Positions 1-9,217 of a stretch of 64,000 nucleotides of DNA are shown here, in pieces. The stretch's first letter is position 1. Every line of letters starts with the position of its first letter. The translations under genes were made by a program, and so were the position numbers. The notes beneath the pieces are model-generated. The model was not told the origin of the DNA. It searched no databases and saw only the letters and a list, made by a program, of their open reading frames with translations. The stretch lies in NCBI RefSeq assembly GCF_001584335.1, contig NZ_LSBB01000001.1, forward strand, positions 124,001 through 188,000, read 5' to 3'. Source of the DNA: Bacillus atrophaeus. Lineage in GTDB: Bacteria; Bacillota; Bacilli; Bacillales; Bacillaceae.

Positions 1-627
1 TGCCAAATGCTTCGCCGCGGCTGTCATGACGATTTTTCCTACATTTGTGCTTCCAGTGAAGAAAATGTGGTCGAACGGCTGATCGAGCAGCTCAGTTGCA
101 ACCTCAACCTCCCCTTCAAAAATCGCGACTTCTTTTTCATCAAACGCTTCACGAATCACTTTTGCGGCGATATGGCTTGTGTTCATTGTGAAGTCGGACA
201 GTTTCACAATCGCGCTGTTTCCTGCCGCAATCGAAGCGGCAAGCGGGGCCATTGTGAGCATAAACGGATAATTCCACGGGCCGAGAATTAACGTAACCCC
301 TTTTGGCTCGTACATTAAAAGGCCGTTTGCATCCGGATGTAAAGAGGAACCGACTTCTTTTGGCGCCATCCATTTTTCCAGGTTGTCCATATTATCTTTA
401 ATGGCTTTTATCGTTCCTGCGGTTTCCGCTTTTTTGACCTCGTGATATGGTTTCCGTACGTCTTTGCGGATGGCTTCAATGATGTCTTCCTCATGAGCAA
501 CAATCGCTTCGAGTAAATGGCTCAGTTTTTCTCTGCGCTGCTCAGCTGTTGAGGCACGCAACGCTTTTTGGTTATTTTTCTGTAATTGAAAGACACGCTG
601 AATGTCGATTTTTAGTTGTTGATCCAT
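1..627 (-). CDS. aldX: Aldehyde dehydrogenase AldX-like, 5' part only
   Basis: This is the N-terminal 209 residues of an NAD(P)-dependent aldehyde dehydrogenase; the rest lies beyond the left edge. ATG at 625-627 follows the ribosome binding site GAGGGGG. The protein begins MDQQLKIDIQRVFQLQ and carries the family motif GPWNYPF (about residues 117-123), an N-terminal helical cap, and FFTGS near the edge, which is the start of the cofactor-binding glycine loop. The catalytic Cys and Glu are outside the window. In B. subtilis this gene sits beside yxbF and yxbG, as here. It is divergent from the TetR regulator gene at 771, an arrangement that often means local control. The symbol is by synteny; the family call is firm. 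Confidence 0.85.
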   Translation of the reverse strand, partial: MDQQLKIDIQRVFQLQKNNQKALRASTAEQRREKLSHLLEAIVAHEEDIIEAIRKDVRKPYHEVKKAETAGTIKAIKDNMDNLEKWMAPKEVGSSLHPDANGLLMYEPKGVTLILGPWNYPFMLTMAPLAASIAAGNSAIVKLSDFTMNTSHIAAKVIREAFDEKEVAIFEGEVEVATELLDQPFDHIFFTGSTNVGKIVMTAAAKHLA

Positions 628-770
628 CGTTATATCCCCCTCTATTTGCTTTCTTACTGTCTCGCAACTATTATAAAGTGGTGTCATTTCTTAATGAAAG
701 ACAGTGGAAAAGCATTTATACGTTACCGTACATTTATAGAACATCTGTCTAATGAGAGGAGGTGTCTCTT

Positions 771-1931
771 ATGCCGGATTCTGTGACGGCTGACATCAAA
801 AAAGCACTGCTGGTCTTACTGAAGGAAAGAGATATTCGCCAAATCACAATGAAAGAAATAGCCGGGCATGCCAATGTGAGCCGAGGGACACTTTACCTTT
901 ATTACGAGGAAAAATTTTCGATTTTTGAAGACATTGCAGAGGAAATGAAGGAAGGGCTGAGTCAAGCTCTGTATGATTCTCTGAAGAATAAGGATTATTT
1001 GAATTTGAACCGCAAGTGGCAAAAGGTGCACCCGACGTTATCGTTTGTCGATCAGCACAGGTCTTTTTTTCACACGATGATGGACAGGGACAAAATGCCG
1101 TATCTCAATTTTCATCGATTCTTTAGAGATGTATTCCATCAGGATGTCATGCTGTCTCCGATCAATGCGAATCTGACGCCGATTGAGCAAGATATTTACG
1201 GGCACTACCGGGCGCTTTATACGTACGCGATCATTTTATATTGGCTGAAAGAGGATCCTGCTGCTTCTGCGGAGGACGTCAGCCAACAAGTGTGGGACCT
1301 CATTTCTCAAAAACGATTTTATTGGCTGTTTGGAAATCCCGCTGCGGTCAAGCAGAAGGAAGAAAAGCACACAGACCGGCGTATTGTCCGGACGAGACAA
1401 GCCTTGCAAGAGGCCTTACTCGAGTTAATTGTGGAGAAAAAAGAGTATGCGGCGGTAACCATTTCAGACATTACCCGCAAAAGTAATATCCGCCGGGCAA
1501 CCTTTTATGACCACTATGCGAATAAAGAGGAATTGTTAAAAACGATGATTCATCAATCATGCTCTGAGCTGATTGAGATATTTACGATTACAGCCAATCC
1601 GGAAACCTATTCCATGTCAGAAGCGGAAATGGCGCTTGTCCGGTTGTTTTCTGCTTTATCTGATCAGATGTCCATCATGCATTTTCTCGATACGGACTAT
1701 GGAATTCCTGATTTGATACCTGAGATCTTCAGAGCATTAGAATCGTTTTACTTACACCAGCAGGTCGATATTCATGCGGGCAAGAAACTCTATGCCTATT
1801 ATGTCGCCGCTATGGTAATCGGGCTGATCTTGTATCGGCTTCATGAAGGGAAAGAACATGCGCCGGAAGTGCTGGCTAGGGAGTTTCTGCAGTTTTTGGA
1901 TGTGAAGAAATATAAAGTAATTCTGCTATAG
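771..1931 (+). CDS. yxbF: Tandem TetR-domain transcriptional regulator, YxbF-like
   Basis: This 386-residue regulator has two complete TetR-type DNA-binding domains instead of one. The first helix-turn-helix is near residues 25-50 (ITMKEIAGHANVSRGTLYLYY), and the second near 225-250 (VTISDITRKSNIRRATFYDHY). Each is followed by an all-helical ligand-binding-like part. Usual TetR proteins are about 200 residues, so this looks like an in-frame duplication or fusion. ATG at 771 is chosen because AGAGGAGGTG lies just upstream, ruling out the GTG at 762. It is divergent from the aldehyde dehydrogenase gene and convergent with the dehydrogenase gene at 2012; the neighbours are plausible targets. The effector is unknown. 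Confidence 0.85.
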   Translation: MPDSVTADIKKALLVLLKERDIRQITMKEIAGHANVSRGTLYLYYEEKFSIFEDIAEEMKEGLSQALYDSLKNKDYLNLNRKWQKVHPTLSFVDQHRSFFHTMMDRDKMPYLNFHRFFRDVFHQDVMLSPINANLTPIEQDIYGHYRALYTYAIILYWLKEDPAASAEDVSQQVWDLISQKRFYWLFGNPAAVKQKEEKHTDRRIVRTRQALQEALLELIVEKKEYAAVTISDITRKSNIRRATFYDHYANKEELLKTMIHQSCSELIEIFTITANPETYSMSEAEMALVRLFSALSDQMSIMHFLDTDYGIPDLIPEIFRALESFYLHQQVDIHAGKKLYAYYVAAMVIGLILYRLHEGKEHAPEVLAREFLQFLDVKKYKVILL

Positions 1932-1970
1932 TTCGCTATGATCATATGAGAAATACAAGGAATAAAAAAA

Positions 1971-1989
1971 GACACCTGCGATCGGTGTC
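1971..1989. terminator. Bidirectional terminator between yxbF and yxbG
   Basis: The stem GACACC / GGTGTC has a 7-nt loop. It is flanked by seven A on the left and CTTTTC on the right, so it can serve both convergent genes. Confidence 0.7.
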
Positions 1990-2011
1990 CTTTTCGACTT
2001 CTTTCTGCTTC

Positions 2012-2833
2012 TTATCCCGTTTCTTCCTTCCATTTCTTATCAATCAGCATTTTCCCAGGCCATGTATACGCCATAATGCCGCCGTCTGCCGTAATGTCTT
2101 CCCCAGTTACATAAGAACTGTCGTCTGAAGCGAGGAACAGCGCCACGGTGGCCATTTCCTCCGGCTTTCCTAAGCGGCCGAGCGGTGTGATCCATTTGTT
2201 GGCTTCGCGGAATTTTTCGCCCATTTCTTGTTCCTTTGTGCCTGCCAGTTTGTCAATCAGCGGCGTTTCAATCGTGCCCGGCGAGATGGAATTGACCCGG
2301 ATGCCGTTTCTTGCGTAATCAATGGCCATCGCTTTTGTGAAATTGGTGATTCCGCCTTTTGCGGCATTGTAGCCGGAACGGTCGAGGTCCGCCGCCCTGC
2401 CTGACATGGAGGAGGTGTTGATGATGGAGCCTCCTTTTTCGAGCATGAGCGGAATTAGATATTTGCTGCATAAAAACGTTCCGCGCAAGTCGACTGCGAT
2501 AATACGGTCGAACAGTTCAACCGGGTATTCGTGCACTTTTCCGCCTTCCTGATCGACGCCGGCGTTGTTAAAGAGAATATCGATCGTTCCGTATGTGTCT
2601 TTCATTTGTTCGGCAAACGATTTTACATTGTCTTCATCTGACACATCGAGATGAAAGGCCTCCGCCTGCCCTCCGTTTTTTCTGATACTTTCGGCTGTTT
2701 CTTTCATTTGATCTTCATTGACATCCGCACAAATCACACGCGCGCCCTCATTGGCAAAAACCTGCGCCGTTGCTTGTCCAATGCCTGTCGCAGCGCCTGT
2801 GATCACAGCGGTTTTGTTTTTAAGTCTTCCCAT
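2012..2833 (-). CDS. yxbG: Short-chain dehydrogenase/reductase, YxbG-like
   Basis: This 273-residue classical SDR oxidoreductase starts with the Rossmann motif TGAATGIG (about residues 11-18). It has NNAG, a catalytic Ser in the NTSSMSG stretch, and the YNAAK catalytic motif (YxxxK). An Asp after the second strand (CADVNE) suggests preference for NAD over NADP. The start at 2833 is chosen because GGAGGA precedes MGRLKNKTAVITG; an upstream extension to 2887 has no ribosome site. The substrate cannot be read from sequence. With the adjacent aldehyde dehydrogenase it could act in alcohol or aldehyde oxidation, which is inference. Confidence 0.88.
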   Translation of the reverse strand: MGRLKNKTAVITGAATGIGQATAQVFANEGARVICADVNEDQMKETAESIRKNGGQAEAFHLDVSDEDNVKSFAEQMKDTYGTIDILFNNAGVDQEGGKVHEYPVELFDRIIAVDLRGTFLCSKYLIPLMLEKGGSIINTSSMSGRAADLDRSGYNAAKGGITNFTKAMAIDYARNGIRVNSISPGTIETPLIDKLAGTKEQEMGEKFREANKWITPLGRLGKPEEMATVALFLASDDSSYVTGEDITADGGIMAYTWPGKMLIDKKWKEETG

Positions 2834-2950
2834 AAAGCAAGTCCTCCTTTTTCTATATGTCTTCCCGCAGTGTACAGTGATAAACATCCGTAAAAAGAAA
2901 TTCCAGCATATGTTAAGATGAACTAGGAATTGTTGGGAGGTTTATGTACT

Positions 2951-3049
2951 TTGAAGGTACAGCATAAGAAGGAGCTCAAGTTTTATTGCTTCGTCTTGAT
3001 TCCGGTCGTGTTTGTTGTGCTGACTGTCATCTCTTTTTTGTCAGAATAA
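2951..3049 (+). CDS. Small single-pass membrane peptide, 32 residues
   Basis: A TTG start at 2951 lies 10 nt after GGGAGG. It gives a 32-residue peptide with a basic N-terminus (KVQHKKELK) followed by a strongly hydrophobic helix (about residues 11-29), ending FLSE. This positive-inside organisation is typical of small membrane proteins. The gene stands alone between yxbG and htpG, and the htpG promoter lies 80 nt after its stop. I do not recognise it; it could be a chance reading frame, but the ribosome site and composition argue for translation. Confidence 0.5.
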   Translation: MKVQHKKELKFYCFVLIPVVFVVLTVISFLSE

Positions 3050-3131
3050 CTGAGAAAAATTAGTGAAAACATATCCAACTAATGTTAAATTTACATATAT
3101 AATCATCTTCCCATGTATAAGAATAACATGA

Positions 3132-3174
3132 TTGACAGTTGACATTATATGTGGTAAATAGATGGTGAAAAGAG
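3132..3174 (+). promoter_or_regulatory. Probable htpG promoter with downstream heat-shock element
   Basis: TTGACA (3132-3137), a 17-bp spacer and TAAATA (3155-3160) form a sigma-A-like promoter. GAAAAGA follows at 3167. In B. subtilis, htpG heat induction depends on a GAAAAGG element just downstream of the promoter; the match here is one base off. A second TTGACA at 3139 overlaps and is less well spaced. Confidence 0.5.
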
Positions 3175-3214
3175 TTTACATAACATCAAAGCAAGAATTA
3201 AAGGAGCGATCTCA

Positions 3215-5095
3215 ATGGCCAAAAAAGAATTTAAAGCAGAGTCCAAAAGACTGCTTGATATGATGATTAACTCCATTTACACCCAAAAAGAAATCTTCCT
3301 GCGTGAGTTAATCTCCAATGCGAGTGATGCGATTGATAAAATTTACTACAGAGCGCTGACGGATGATGCATTAACTTTCGATAAAGACAATTACTACATA
3401 AAAGTAGCGGCTGACAAAGACGCGAGAACGCTGACCATCTCTGATACAGGGATTGGCATGACAAAAGATGAGCTTGAACAGCATCTCGGAACCATTGCGA
3501 AAAGCGGTTCTCTTGCGTTTAAAAAGGAAAATGAACTGAAGGACGGGCATGATATCATCGGCCAATTCGGTGTCGGATTTTATGCGGCGTTTATGGTGGC
3601 CGATGTGGTGACGGTCGTCAGTAAGGCGCTCGGCAGTGAAGAGGCGTATAAGTGGGAGTCTGCGGGTGCGGACGGCTACACGATTGAGCAGTGTGAGAAG
3701 GATTCCGTCGGAACAGACATTATCCTGAAGATCAAAGAGAATACAGAAGACGATAGCTATGATGAGTTTTTAGAAAACTATCGTTTAAAAGCGATTATCA
3801 AAAAGTATTCTGACTTCATTCGCTATCCGATCAAAATGGATGAGACTGTTAATAAGCCAAAAGAAGACAGTGACAATGAGTTTGAAGAGGTTCAGGAAGA
3901 ACAGACGGTCAACAGTATGGTGCCGATCTGGAGAAAAAACAAGAACGAGCTGACCGATGAGGACTATGAAACGTTTTATTCCGAAAAGCATTACGGCTTT
4001 GATAAACCGCTCACTCATGTGCACATCAGTGTTGATGGTGCCGTTCGCTATAACGCAATTTTATTTATTCCTGAAAATATGCCGTTTGACTATTATTCTA
4101 AGGAATATGAGAAGGGGCTTGAGCTGTATTCCAATGGCGTACTGATCATGAACAAATGCGCGGATCTGCTTCCGGACCATTTCAGCTTTGTGAAGGGGAT
4201 GGTTGATTCTGAGGACCTGTCGCTGAACATTTCCAGAGAAATGCTGCAGCATGACCGCCAGCTGAAGCTGATTGCGAAAAACATCAACAAAAAAATCAAA
4301 AGCGAACTGCAAAGCCTGCTGAAAAATGACAGAGAAAAATATGAATCATTCTATCAATCTTTCGGCAGACAACTGAAATTCGGCGTGTACAATGAATTCG
4401 GCGCTCATAAAGATGTATTGAAGGATCTCTTATTATTCTATTCTTCTAAGGAGAAAAAACTGGTCAGCTTAGACGAGTACGTATCCAGAATGCCGGAGGA
4501 TCAGAAATATATTTATTACGCGTCCGGTGATTCGTATGAGCGAATTGAGAAATTGCCGCAAACAGAAATGGTAGCCGACAAAGGTTATGAAATTCTGTAC
4601 TTTACAGAGGATATAGACGAGTTTGCGATTAAAATGCTTACCACTTATAAGGAAAAAGAGTTCAAATCCGTATCAAGCGGTGATTTGGGAATCGATACGG
4701 AAGAGGATCAAAAACAGTCCGAAGAAGAAGAAAACAAATACAAAGATCTGTTTGAGGAAATGAAAAGCATTTTGTCTGGCAAAGTCAACAACGTCAAAGT
4801 GTCAAAACGCCTCAAATCCCATCCGGTCTGCCTTGCCGCTGACGGCGAAGTGACAATCGAAATGGAAAAAATCCTAAACGCGATGCCGGACAATCAAAAT
4901 GTGAAGGCTGAAAAAGTGTTGGAAATCAACCCGAATCACGAAGTATTCAAAACACTGCAAGATGCATTTGAACAGGATAAAGACAAATTGAGCTTATACA
5001 CAAATCTTTTATATAACCAAGCGCTTCTGATTGAAGGTCTGCCGATCCAAGATCCGGTGGAGTTTACGAACAATATATGCAAGGTTATGGTGTGA
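3215..5095 (+). CDS. htpG: HSP90-family chaperone HtpG
   Basis: This is a full-length 626-residue bacterial Hsp90, a homodimeric cytosolic ATP-dependent chaperone. The N-terminal GHKL ATPase domain shows ELISNASDA (about 32-40, Mg-coordinating Asn), DTGIGM and GQFGVGFY (ATP lid). The middle domain contains NISREMLQ with the catalytic-loop Arg. The C-terminal dimerisation domain follows a charged linker ([14 protein letters not shown]); there is no eukaryotic MEEVD tail. ATG 3215 has AAGGAG upstream. The gene is monocistronic, with a strong terminator directly after the stop. Confidence 0.97.
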   Translation: MAKKEFKAESKRLLDMMINSIYTQKEIFLRELISNASDAIDKIYYRALTDDALTFDKDNYYIKVAADKDARTLTISDTGIGMTKDELEQHLGTIAKSGSLAFKKENELKDGHDIIGQFGVGFYAAFMVADVVTVVSKALGSEEAYKWESAGADGYTIEQCEKDSVGTDIILKIKENTEDDSYDEFLENYRLKAIIKKYSDFIRYPIKMDETVNKPKEDSDNEFEEVQEEQTVNSMVPIWRKNKNELTDEDYETFYSEKHYGFDKPLTHVHISVDGAVRYNAILFIPENMPFDYYSKEYEKGLELYSNGVLIMNKCADLLPDHFSFVKGMVDSEDLSLNISREMLQHDRQLKLIAKNINKKIKSELQSLLKNDREKYESFYQSFGRQLKFGVYNEFGAHKDVLKDLLLFYSSKEKKLVSLDEYVSRMPEDQKYIYYASGDSYERIEKLPQTEMVADKGYEILYFTEDIDEFAIKMLTTYKEKEFKSVSSGDLGIDTEEDQKQSEEEENKYKDLFEEMKSILSGKVNNVKVSKRLKSHPVCLAADGEVTIEMEKILNAMPDNQNVKAEKVLEINPNHEVFKTLQDAFEQDKDKLSLYTNLLYNQALLIEGLPIQDPVEFTNNICKVMV

Positions 5096-5106
5096 CCATA
5101 AAAAAA

Positions 5107-5134
5107 GGAATCGTCCAGAGACGATTCCTTTTTT
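5107..5134. terminator. Bidirectional terminator htpG/csbC
   Basis: The perfect 9-bp stem GGAATCGTC / GACGATTCC has a 4-nt loop. It is preceded by A6 and followed by T6, so it serves convergent htpG and csbC. Confidence 0.9.
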
Positions 5135-5136
5135 GT

Positions 5137-6525
5137 TTACGATGTTCGCTCGTTAAGCATTTGATTTTGTCTGTTTTTCTTCTTTTTAAATCGGTTTTTC
5201 AGACTTTCTTCAATTTCTTCTAAGCTTTTCCCTTTGGTTTCAGGAACCATGTAGAGGGCGAAGAAAAATGAGAGAAGACAAATGACTGAAAAGATGGCAA
5301 AGACCCATGCGATGCCCATTGCGCTGAGCATCAGCGGGAAGACCAGCGACACGATAAGGTTGGTTGCGGATAACACCAAAGTGGTGAAGCCCGTCGCGGC
5401 TCCGCGGGCTTTGGACGGGAAGAGTTCAGGCATCAGAACCCATACAACCGGACCCCATGTCGCCTGATAAAACACGATATAAACCCCGAGAAATACGACG
5501 GTCAGCCATGCTGTTGATGTAGAGAGTCCCAAAGACAGGAGCACAGCCGATAGTGCGGCCAGGCTCAGCGTAATCCCGACGCTTCCCCAGATCAGCAGTT
5601 TTTTGCGGCCGATGCGATCTATTAGTATCATCGCTGTGATGCACATGATGACGTTAAGTACGCCGATTCCCATTGTGCCAAGCACTGATGCCGATGTGCC
5701 GAGGCCAGCCTTAGTGAAAATGGTCGGCGCATAGTAGATTACCGTGTTAATCCCGACAGCCTGTTGGAAAACGGCAAGCCCGACGCCAATCAGAAGCATG
5801 GGGCGAATCCATTTTGCTTTCAGTAAGCCTAGTGTCGTTTCTTTTTTCTCTGACTCGCCTTGTTTCATTTCTGCCAGTTCCATTTCAATATCTTCTTGAT
5901 GATCATGAGTGATTTCCATGATTTTTTTTGCTTCATCTTCACGCCCGCGCTTTACCAGCCATCTTGGCGATTCCGGCATAAATGCGATACCGATTAATAA
6001 AAGAACGGCCGGCACCGCAGCCAGACCGACCATCCAGCGCCATGCTTCAAACGGTGTGAAAAGATAGTTCACGATATATGCGAGTAAAATACCCGTTACA
6101 ATCATTAAATTGTTCATGGTTCCAAGTGTTCCGCGGATTTTCGTCGGCGCCATTTCAGAAAGGTACACGGGTACAAGAGCCGTTGAACCTCCCACAGCCA
6201 AACCGAGAATCACCCGAGACGCAATCAGCATGGTTATGTTTTGAGAAAATGCACAAACCAGCGCTCCGATGATAAAAATAATGGATAGAACAAATACAAC
6301 CTTTCTCCTGCCCCAGCGATCTGAGCATGTGCCGCTTAAGGCAGAACCGAAAATCGCGCCAAGGAGAAGCATGCTGACAACCAATCCTTCTGTTAATGTC
6401 GTTAAAGGAATGTCATTGTTGATAAACAGCAGCGCTCCAGAGATGACACCCGTATCGTATCCGTAAAGCAGCCCCCCTAAAGCACCGAAAAAGTAAATCA
6501 TATATTTCCTTGTGTTTGTGTTCAC
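5137..6525 (-). CDS. csbC: Sugar-proton symporter family transporter CsbC
   Basis: This 462-residue MFS protein of the sugar porter family has 12 predicted membrane helices. It carries the family signatures: YGYDTGVISGALLF in helix 1, DRWGRRK after helix 2, the PESPRWL motif near residue 185, DRIGRKKL after helix 8, and PETKGKSLEEIE at the cytosolic end. It is close in type to xylose/arabinose/inositol symporters. In B. subtilis csbC is a sigma-B general-stress gene, and a sigma-B-like promoter is present upstream here. The basic Asn/Gln-rich tail after KNRFKKKK is cytosolic. The substrate is not decided by sequence. Confidence 0.9.
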   Translation of the reverse strand: MNTNTRKYMIYFFGALGGLLYGYDTGVISGALLFINNDIPLTTLTEGLVVSMLLLGAIFGSALSGTCSDRWGRRKVVFVLSIIFIIGALVCAFSQNITMLIASRVILGLAVGGSTALVPVYLSEMAPTKIRGTLGTMNNLMIVTGILLAYIVNYLFTPFEAWRWMVGLAAVPAVLLLIGIAFMPESPRWLVKRGREDEAKKIMEITHDHQEDIEMELAEMKQGESEKKETTLGLLKAKWIRPMLLIGVGLAVFQQAVGINTVIYYAPTIFTKAGLGTSASVLGTMGIGVLNVIMCITAMILIDRIGRKKLLIWGSVGITLSLAALSAVLLSLGLSTSTAWLTVVFLGVYIVFYQATWGPVVWVLMPELFPSKARGAATGFTTLVLSATNLIVSLVFPLMLSAMGIAWVFAIFSVICLLSFFFALYMVPETKGKSLEEIEESLKNRFKKKKNRQNQMLNERTS

Positions 6526-6588
6526 AAATGTTCCTCCTCAGTCTTGAACCAATAGATGAATATCTAAGTTTTTATAAGTAATTATTTA

Positions 6589-6615
6589 GTACCCTTTACC
6601 TATTAGACTCGAAAC
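6589..6615 (-). promoter_or_regulatory. Sigma-B-type promoter of csbC
   Basis: On the minus strand GTTTCG, a 15-bp spacer and GGGTAC match the sigma-B consensus (GTTT...GGGTAT) about 65 bp before csbC. This agrees with the known stress control of csbC. Confidence 0.65.
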
Positions 6616-6662
6616 ATTTGCAATTGAAAAAGTTTAATTTGTTTAATATTGCAGGTTATCAC

Positions 6663-7175
6663 TCATATCCAAAATGTAGGATATTGGCGGTTCTCGCGCA
6701 AGTTATTCAGCAAGAGAGCGATAATCACGATGATGAAAGATCCTATCAGCACCGGAAAAACCAAATAACTCCAACTATACGCTCCCTGAATGACAACAAT
6801 CGGGTCTGCACCGGCGGGAGGATGAGTGGTTTTGGTCAGCATCATAAAGAAAATAGCGAGCCCTGCCCCTAATGCGAATGTCCATGGATGAGCACCGAAT
6901 AAATGAAACACAATAAGGCCCGTCAGTGCAGAAATGAAGTGGCCGCCAATCACATTTCTGGGTTGTGATAAAGGTGCATTCCAAGCGCCAAATGCTAACA
7001 CACAGCTCGCTCCAAAAGGCGCCATTAACCATAGGCTTGATGTGTAAGACGTTAATGAGGCTAATGCCAAAATGGTGATAAATCCGCCTATAAGACCTGT
7101 AGCAGCGTCCTTACCGTTTATCTTTAAAGGCGTTTTTCCCTTTCCTTTCATTTTCAACAAATAGTTGGTTTCCAA
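6663..7175 (-). CDS. HPP-family integral membrane protein
   Basis: This 170-residue protein has about four membrane helices and the family signature THPPAGADP (about residue 130). Other conserved parts are APFGASCVLAF and QPRNVIGGH. HPP proteins are poorly characterised; plant and cyanobacterial members have been linked to nitrite transport across membranes, which does not fix the role here. The start is TTG at 7175, because AGGAGGGG lies 7 nt upstream; the upstream ATG would place that ribosome site inside the gene. It is transcribed alone, divergent from nothing and followed by the csbC promoter region. Confidence 0.75.
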   Translation of the reverse strand: METNYLLKMKGKGKTPLKINGKDAATGLIGGFITILALASLTSYTSSLWLMAPFGASCVLAFGAWNAPLSQPRNVIGGHFISALTGLIVFHLFGAHPWTFALGAGLAIFFMMLTKTTHPPAGADPIVVIQGAYSWSYLVFPVLIGSFIIVIIALLLNNLRENRQYPTFWI

Positions 7176-7268
7176 AATTATCCCCTCCTGTATGTATAGA
7201 ATAATCATTGAAAACTAACCTGTCAATTATTAATTTAATGGTTAATTTAATGCGTGGATATAAAAAAA

Positions 7269-7287
7269 CTGTCCCATTGAAGGACAG
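7269..7287 (-). terminator. Terminator of the CGNR-protein gene
   Basis: On the minus strand CTGTCC / GGACAG closes a 7-nt loop and is followed by T7. It sits 18 nt after the stop of the gene at 7305. Confidence 0.75.
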
Positions 7288-7304
7288 CTTTCTGCTCGTT
7301 TATG

Positions 7305-7880
7305 TCATTTATTTGTTTTTTTCTGATGGCGTGAGACCTTTTGTCTGTTTCCGCATATCTTCATGGAGCACCATTTTCGTCTTCCGGTCTTATCGAGAAA
7401 AAGCAAAATACACTTTTCATTGGCGCATCGCTTCAACTGCTTTATTTCTTTTGTATGAATAAGCCATAATGCATCGTAAGCGATAAGAGAAAGAATCGCA
7501 TCATCAATGTTTCCGGCAGGAATGCGCGCGAGCTTGTCATCAATGATTTTATAAGTAAAAGGTGCAGCTGCGATTTGGTCTTGCAGGAAAGAGACAAAAG
7601 ACGGTGCAGGCTCCCCGCCCTCGGCAATGTCCTCGAATTGTTCTCTCAGTACGGAACGGAATTGGAGAATCTTTTGTGATACATTTGAAAAATCTTCTTG
7701 GACTTTTTTTAACGCAGAGCGGTTTAGAAAAGGAGCTGCTTCTCCCATTTTGTCTAACCATTTCATCAGATCTTCTTCTGAATGGATGTGATCGTGCCGT
7801 TTATCATAGCTTATGATTTCGGTATTTACTAGATCGAGAGAAAGATTGTGAGTGATAAGGGGAAATTCTGTCTTTGCCAA
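7305..7880 (-). CDS. ABATE/CGNR zinc-finger domain protein
   Basis: This protein of about 191 residues has an N-terminal ABATE domain (LSLDLVNTEI near the start, a stress-linked ligand-binding fold) and a C-terminal CGNR zinc finger. The finger runs CANEKC, a 13-residue gap, then WCSMKICGNRQKVSRH, giving four Cys ligands and the name-giving CGNR. Such proteins are thought to bind DNA as regulators; targets are unknown. The start is ambiguous. TTG at 7880 has GAAAGGA 9 nt upstream, while the in-frame ATG at 7889 abuts that same ribosome site. The basic tail RHQKKTNK fits nucleic-acid binding. Confidence 0.75.
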   Translation of the reverse strand: MAKTEFPLITHNLSLDLVNTEIISYDKRHDHIHSEEDLMKWLDKMGEAAPFLNRSALKKVQEDFSNVSQKILQFRSVLREQFEDIAEGGEPAPSFVSFLQDQIAAAPFTYKIIDDKLARIPAGNIDDAILSLIAYDALWLIHTKEIKQLKRCANEKCILLFLDKTGRRKWCSMKICGNRQKVSRHQKKTNK

Positions 7881-8137
7881 AGTGATCATTCCTTTCTGTC
7901 CCATTTTAAGTGCCACAACCACACTCACGCAAGAAAAGGACCATGAAGGGAGCTCCGACAGACAAGAAGAAAGCTTTGTTTTGCTGCTTGAGAGGGAGGA
8001 GTATTTTGCTGTAGACAGCAGATTGAATTTGGTTTTTATTGATCCGGGTCAGGTCTGCGCGCCGGTGCTCAAGAGAAAAAGATCAGCGGCTAATAGCACG
8101 GGCAGCCTGCCGAAGTCCGCCACGCTGAAAAGAAAAC
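7881..8137. other. No confident gene
   Basis: About 260 bp between the CGNR gene and the iolS terminator. Open frames exist on the plus strand but have no good ribosome site or recognisable motif. Nothing convincing is seen. Confidence 0.5.
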
Positions 8138-8171
8138 AAAATGCCAAAACATAAAACCGTTTTGGCATTTT
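8138..8171 (-). terminator. Terminator of iolS
   Basis: The perfect 13-bp stem AAAATGCCAAAAC / GTTTTGGCATTTT has an 8-nt loop. On the minus strand it is followed by a T-rich run (GTTTTCTTTTC). It lies 21 nt past the iolS stop. Confidence 0.85.
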
Positions 8172-8192
8172 GTCATCAATCTGTTTTATGTC

Positions 8193-9125
8193 TTAAGCAA
8201 ACAATTCATCAATAAATGAAATATCTTCTTTCGTCAGCTCAACGTTTGCTGTTTTCATATTATCTTTCAGCTGTTCTGCACGTTTTGCCCCAGGTATTAA
8301 AATATTAATTTCAGGTCTTGCAAGGTACCAAGCCAGTACCACATGGGCAATGCCGACATTGTGCTTTTCGGCAATTGGCGCCAGTTGATTGACTTTCTTG
8401 ATATTTTCTTTGAAAAGGTCACCCTGGAAATTTTCCTGTTCTCTCCGAAGGTCGCCCTCTGGGAACGTTGTGTCTTCTGTGTATTTCCCTGCCAGCAGTC
8501 CTGACACTAGAGGGAAGAACGGAACGAATGAAATGTTGTTTTCCATAATATACGGGAAGAATGTTGACTCTGCTTCACGGTTTAACAGATTATACTCGCC
8601 TTGCAGCACATCGACAAATCCGTCTTTATTGGCTTCCTTTAATTGTTCCAAAGAGAAGTTAGATACGCCGATCGCGCGGATTTTCCCTTCTTTTTTTAAC
8701 TCATGCAGGGCTTTCACGGCTTCATCTTTCGGTGTATGGTCATCAGGAAAATGAATGTAGAAAAGGTCAATGTAATCGGTTTGAAGGCGTTTAAGCGCGT
8801 CTTCAACAGATTGTTTCAAAAATGCCGGTGAGTTATCAAAGACAAAGTCATCACCTTCTTTTCTGTGGGCGGCTTTTGTTGCGATGATGACATCTTCCCG
8901 GTTATATTCACGAAGGACCTCGCCGATTAATTCTTCAGAGCGGCCTACCCCGTAAATGTAAGCGGTATCTAATAAATTCACGCCGTTGCGAAGTGCTTCA
9001 CGAACCAGTTCTTTCCCTGCTTCTTCATTTAAATCTGGATAAAGGTTGTGCCCTCCAACAGCATTTGTTCCTAAACCAATTGGAAATACTTGCAGGTCTG
9101 ATTTGCCGATTCTTGTTTTTTGCAT
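8193..9125 (-). CDS. iolS: Aldo-keto reductase IolS
   Basis: This 310-residue NADPH-dependent aldo-keto reductase has a (beta/alpha)8 barrel. Catalytic residues are visible: Asp/Tyr in [10 protein letters not shown] (about 53-62), Lys in ATKAAHR, and His in FYIHFPDDH. The NADPH-binding region near the C-terminus reads [13 protein letters not shown] at 9125 follows AGGAGGAT; the longer frame from 9203 lacks a ribosome site. It is the second gene of the iolR-iolS unit, divergent from iolA, and so repressed by IolR. Its exact role in inositol use is unsettled because it is not one of the core pathway enzymes. Confidence 0.95.
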   Translation of the reverse strand: MQKTRIGKSDLQVFPIGLGTNAVGGHNLYPDLNEEAGKELVREALRNGVNLLDTAYIYGVGRSEELIGEVLREYNREDVIIATKAAHRKEGDDFVFDNSPAFLKQSVEDALKRLQTDYIDLFYIHFPDDHTPKDEAVKALHELKKEGKIRAIGVSNFSLEQLKEANKDGFVDVLQGEYNLLNREAESTFFPYIMENNISFVPFFPLVSGLLAGKYTEDTTFPEGDLRREQENFQGDLFKENIKKVNQLAPIAEKHNVGIAHVVLAWYLARPEINILIPGAKRAEQLKDNMKTANVELTKEDISFIDELFA

Positions 9126-9217
9126 GGTTAATCCTCCTAGAAAAATGAATGGATATATATGAAACTTTTCCGATGGGGCGCTTTCATATGTATGCCCGGT
9201 CAAGTTCCCTTCTAATG

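Noticed and set aside
7852-8154. 100-codon plus-strand open frame between the CGNR gene and iolS
   Set aside because: No ribosome site, no motif, and it overlaps the CGNR start and the iolS terminator.
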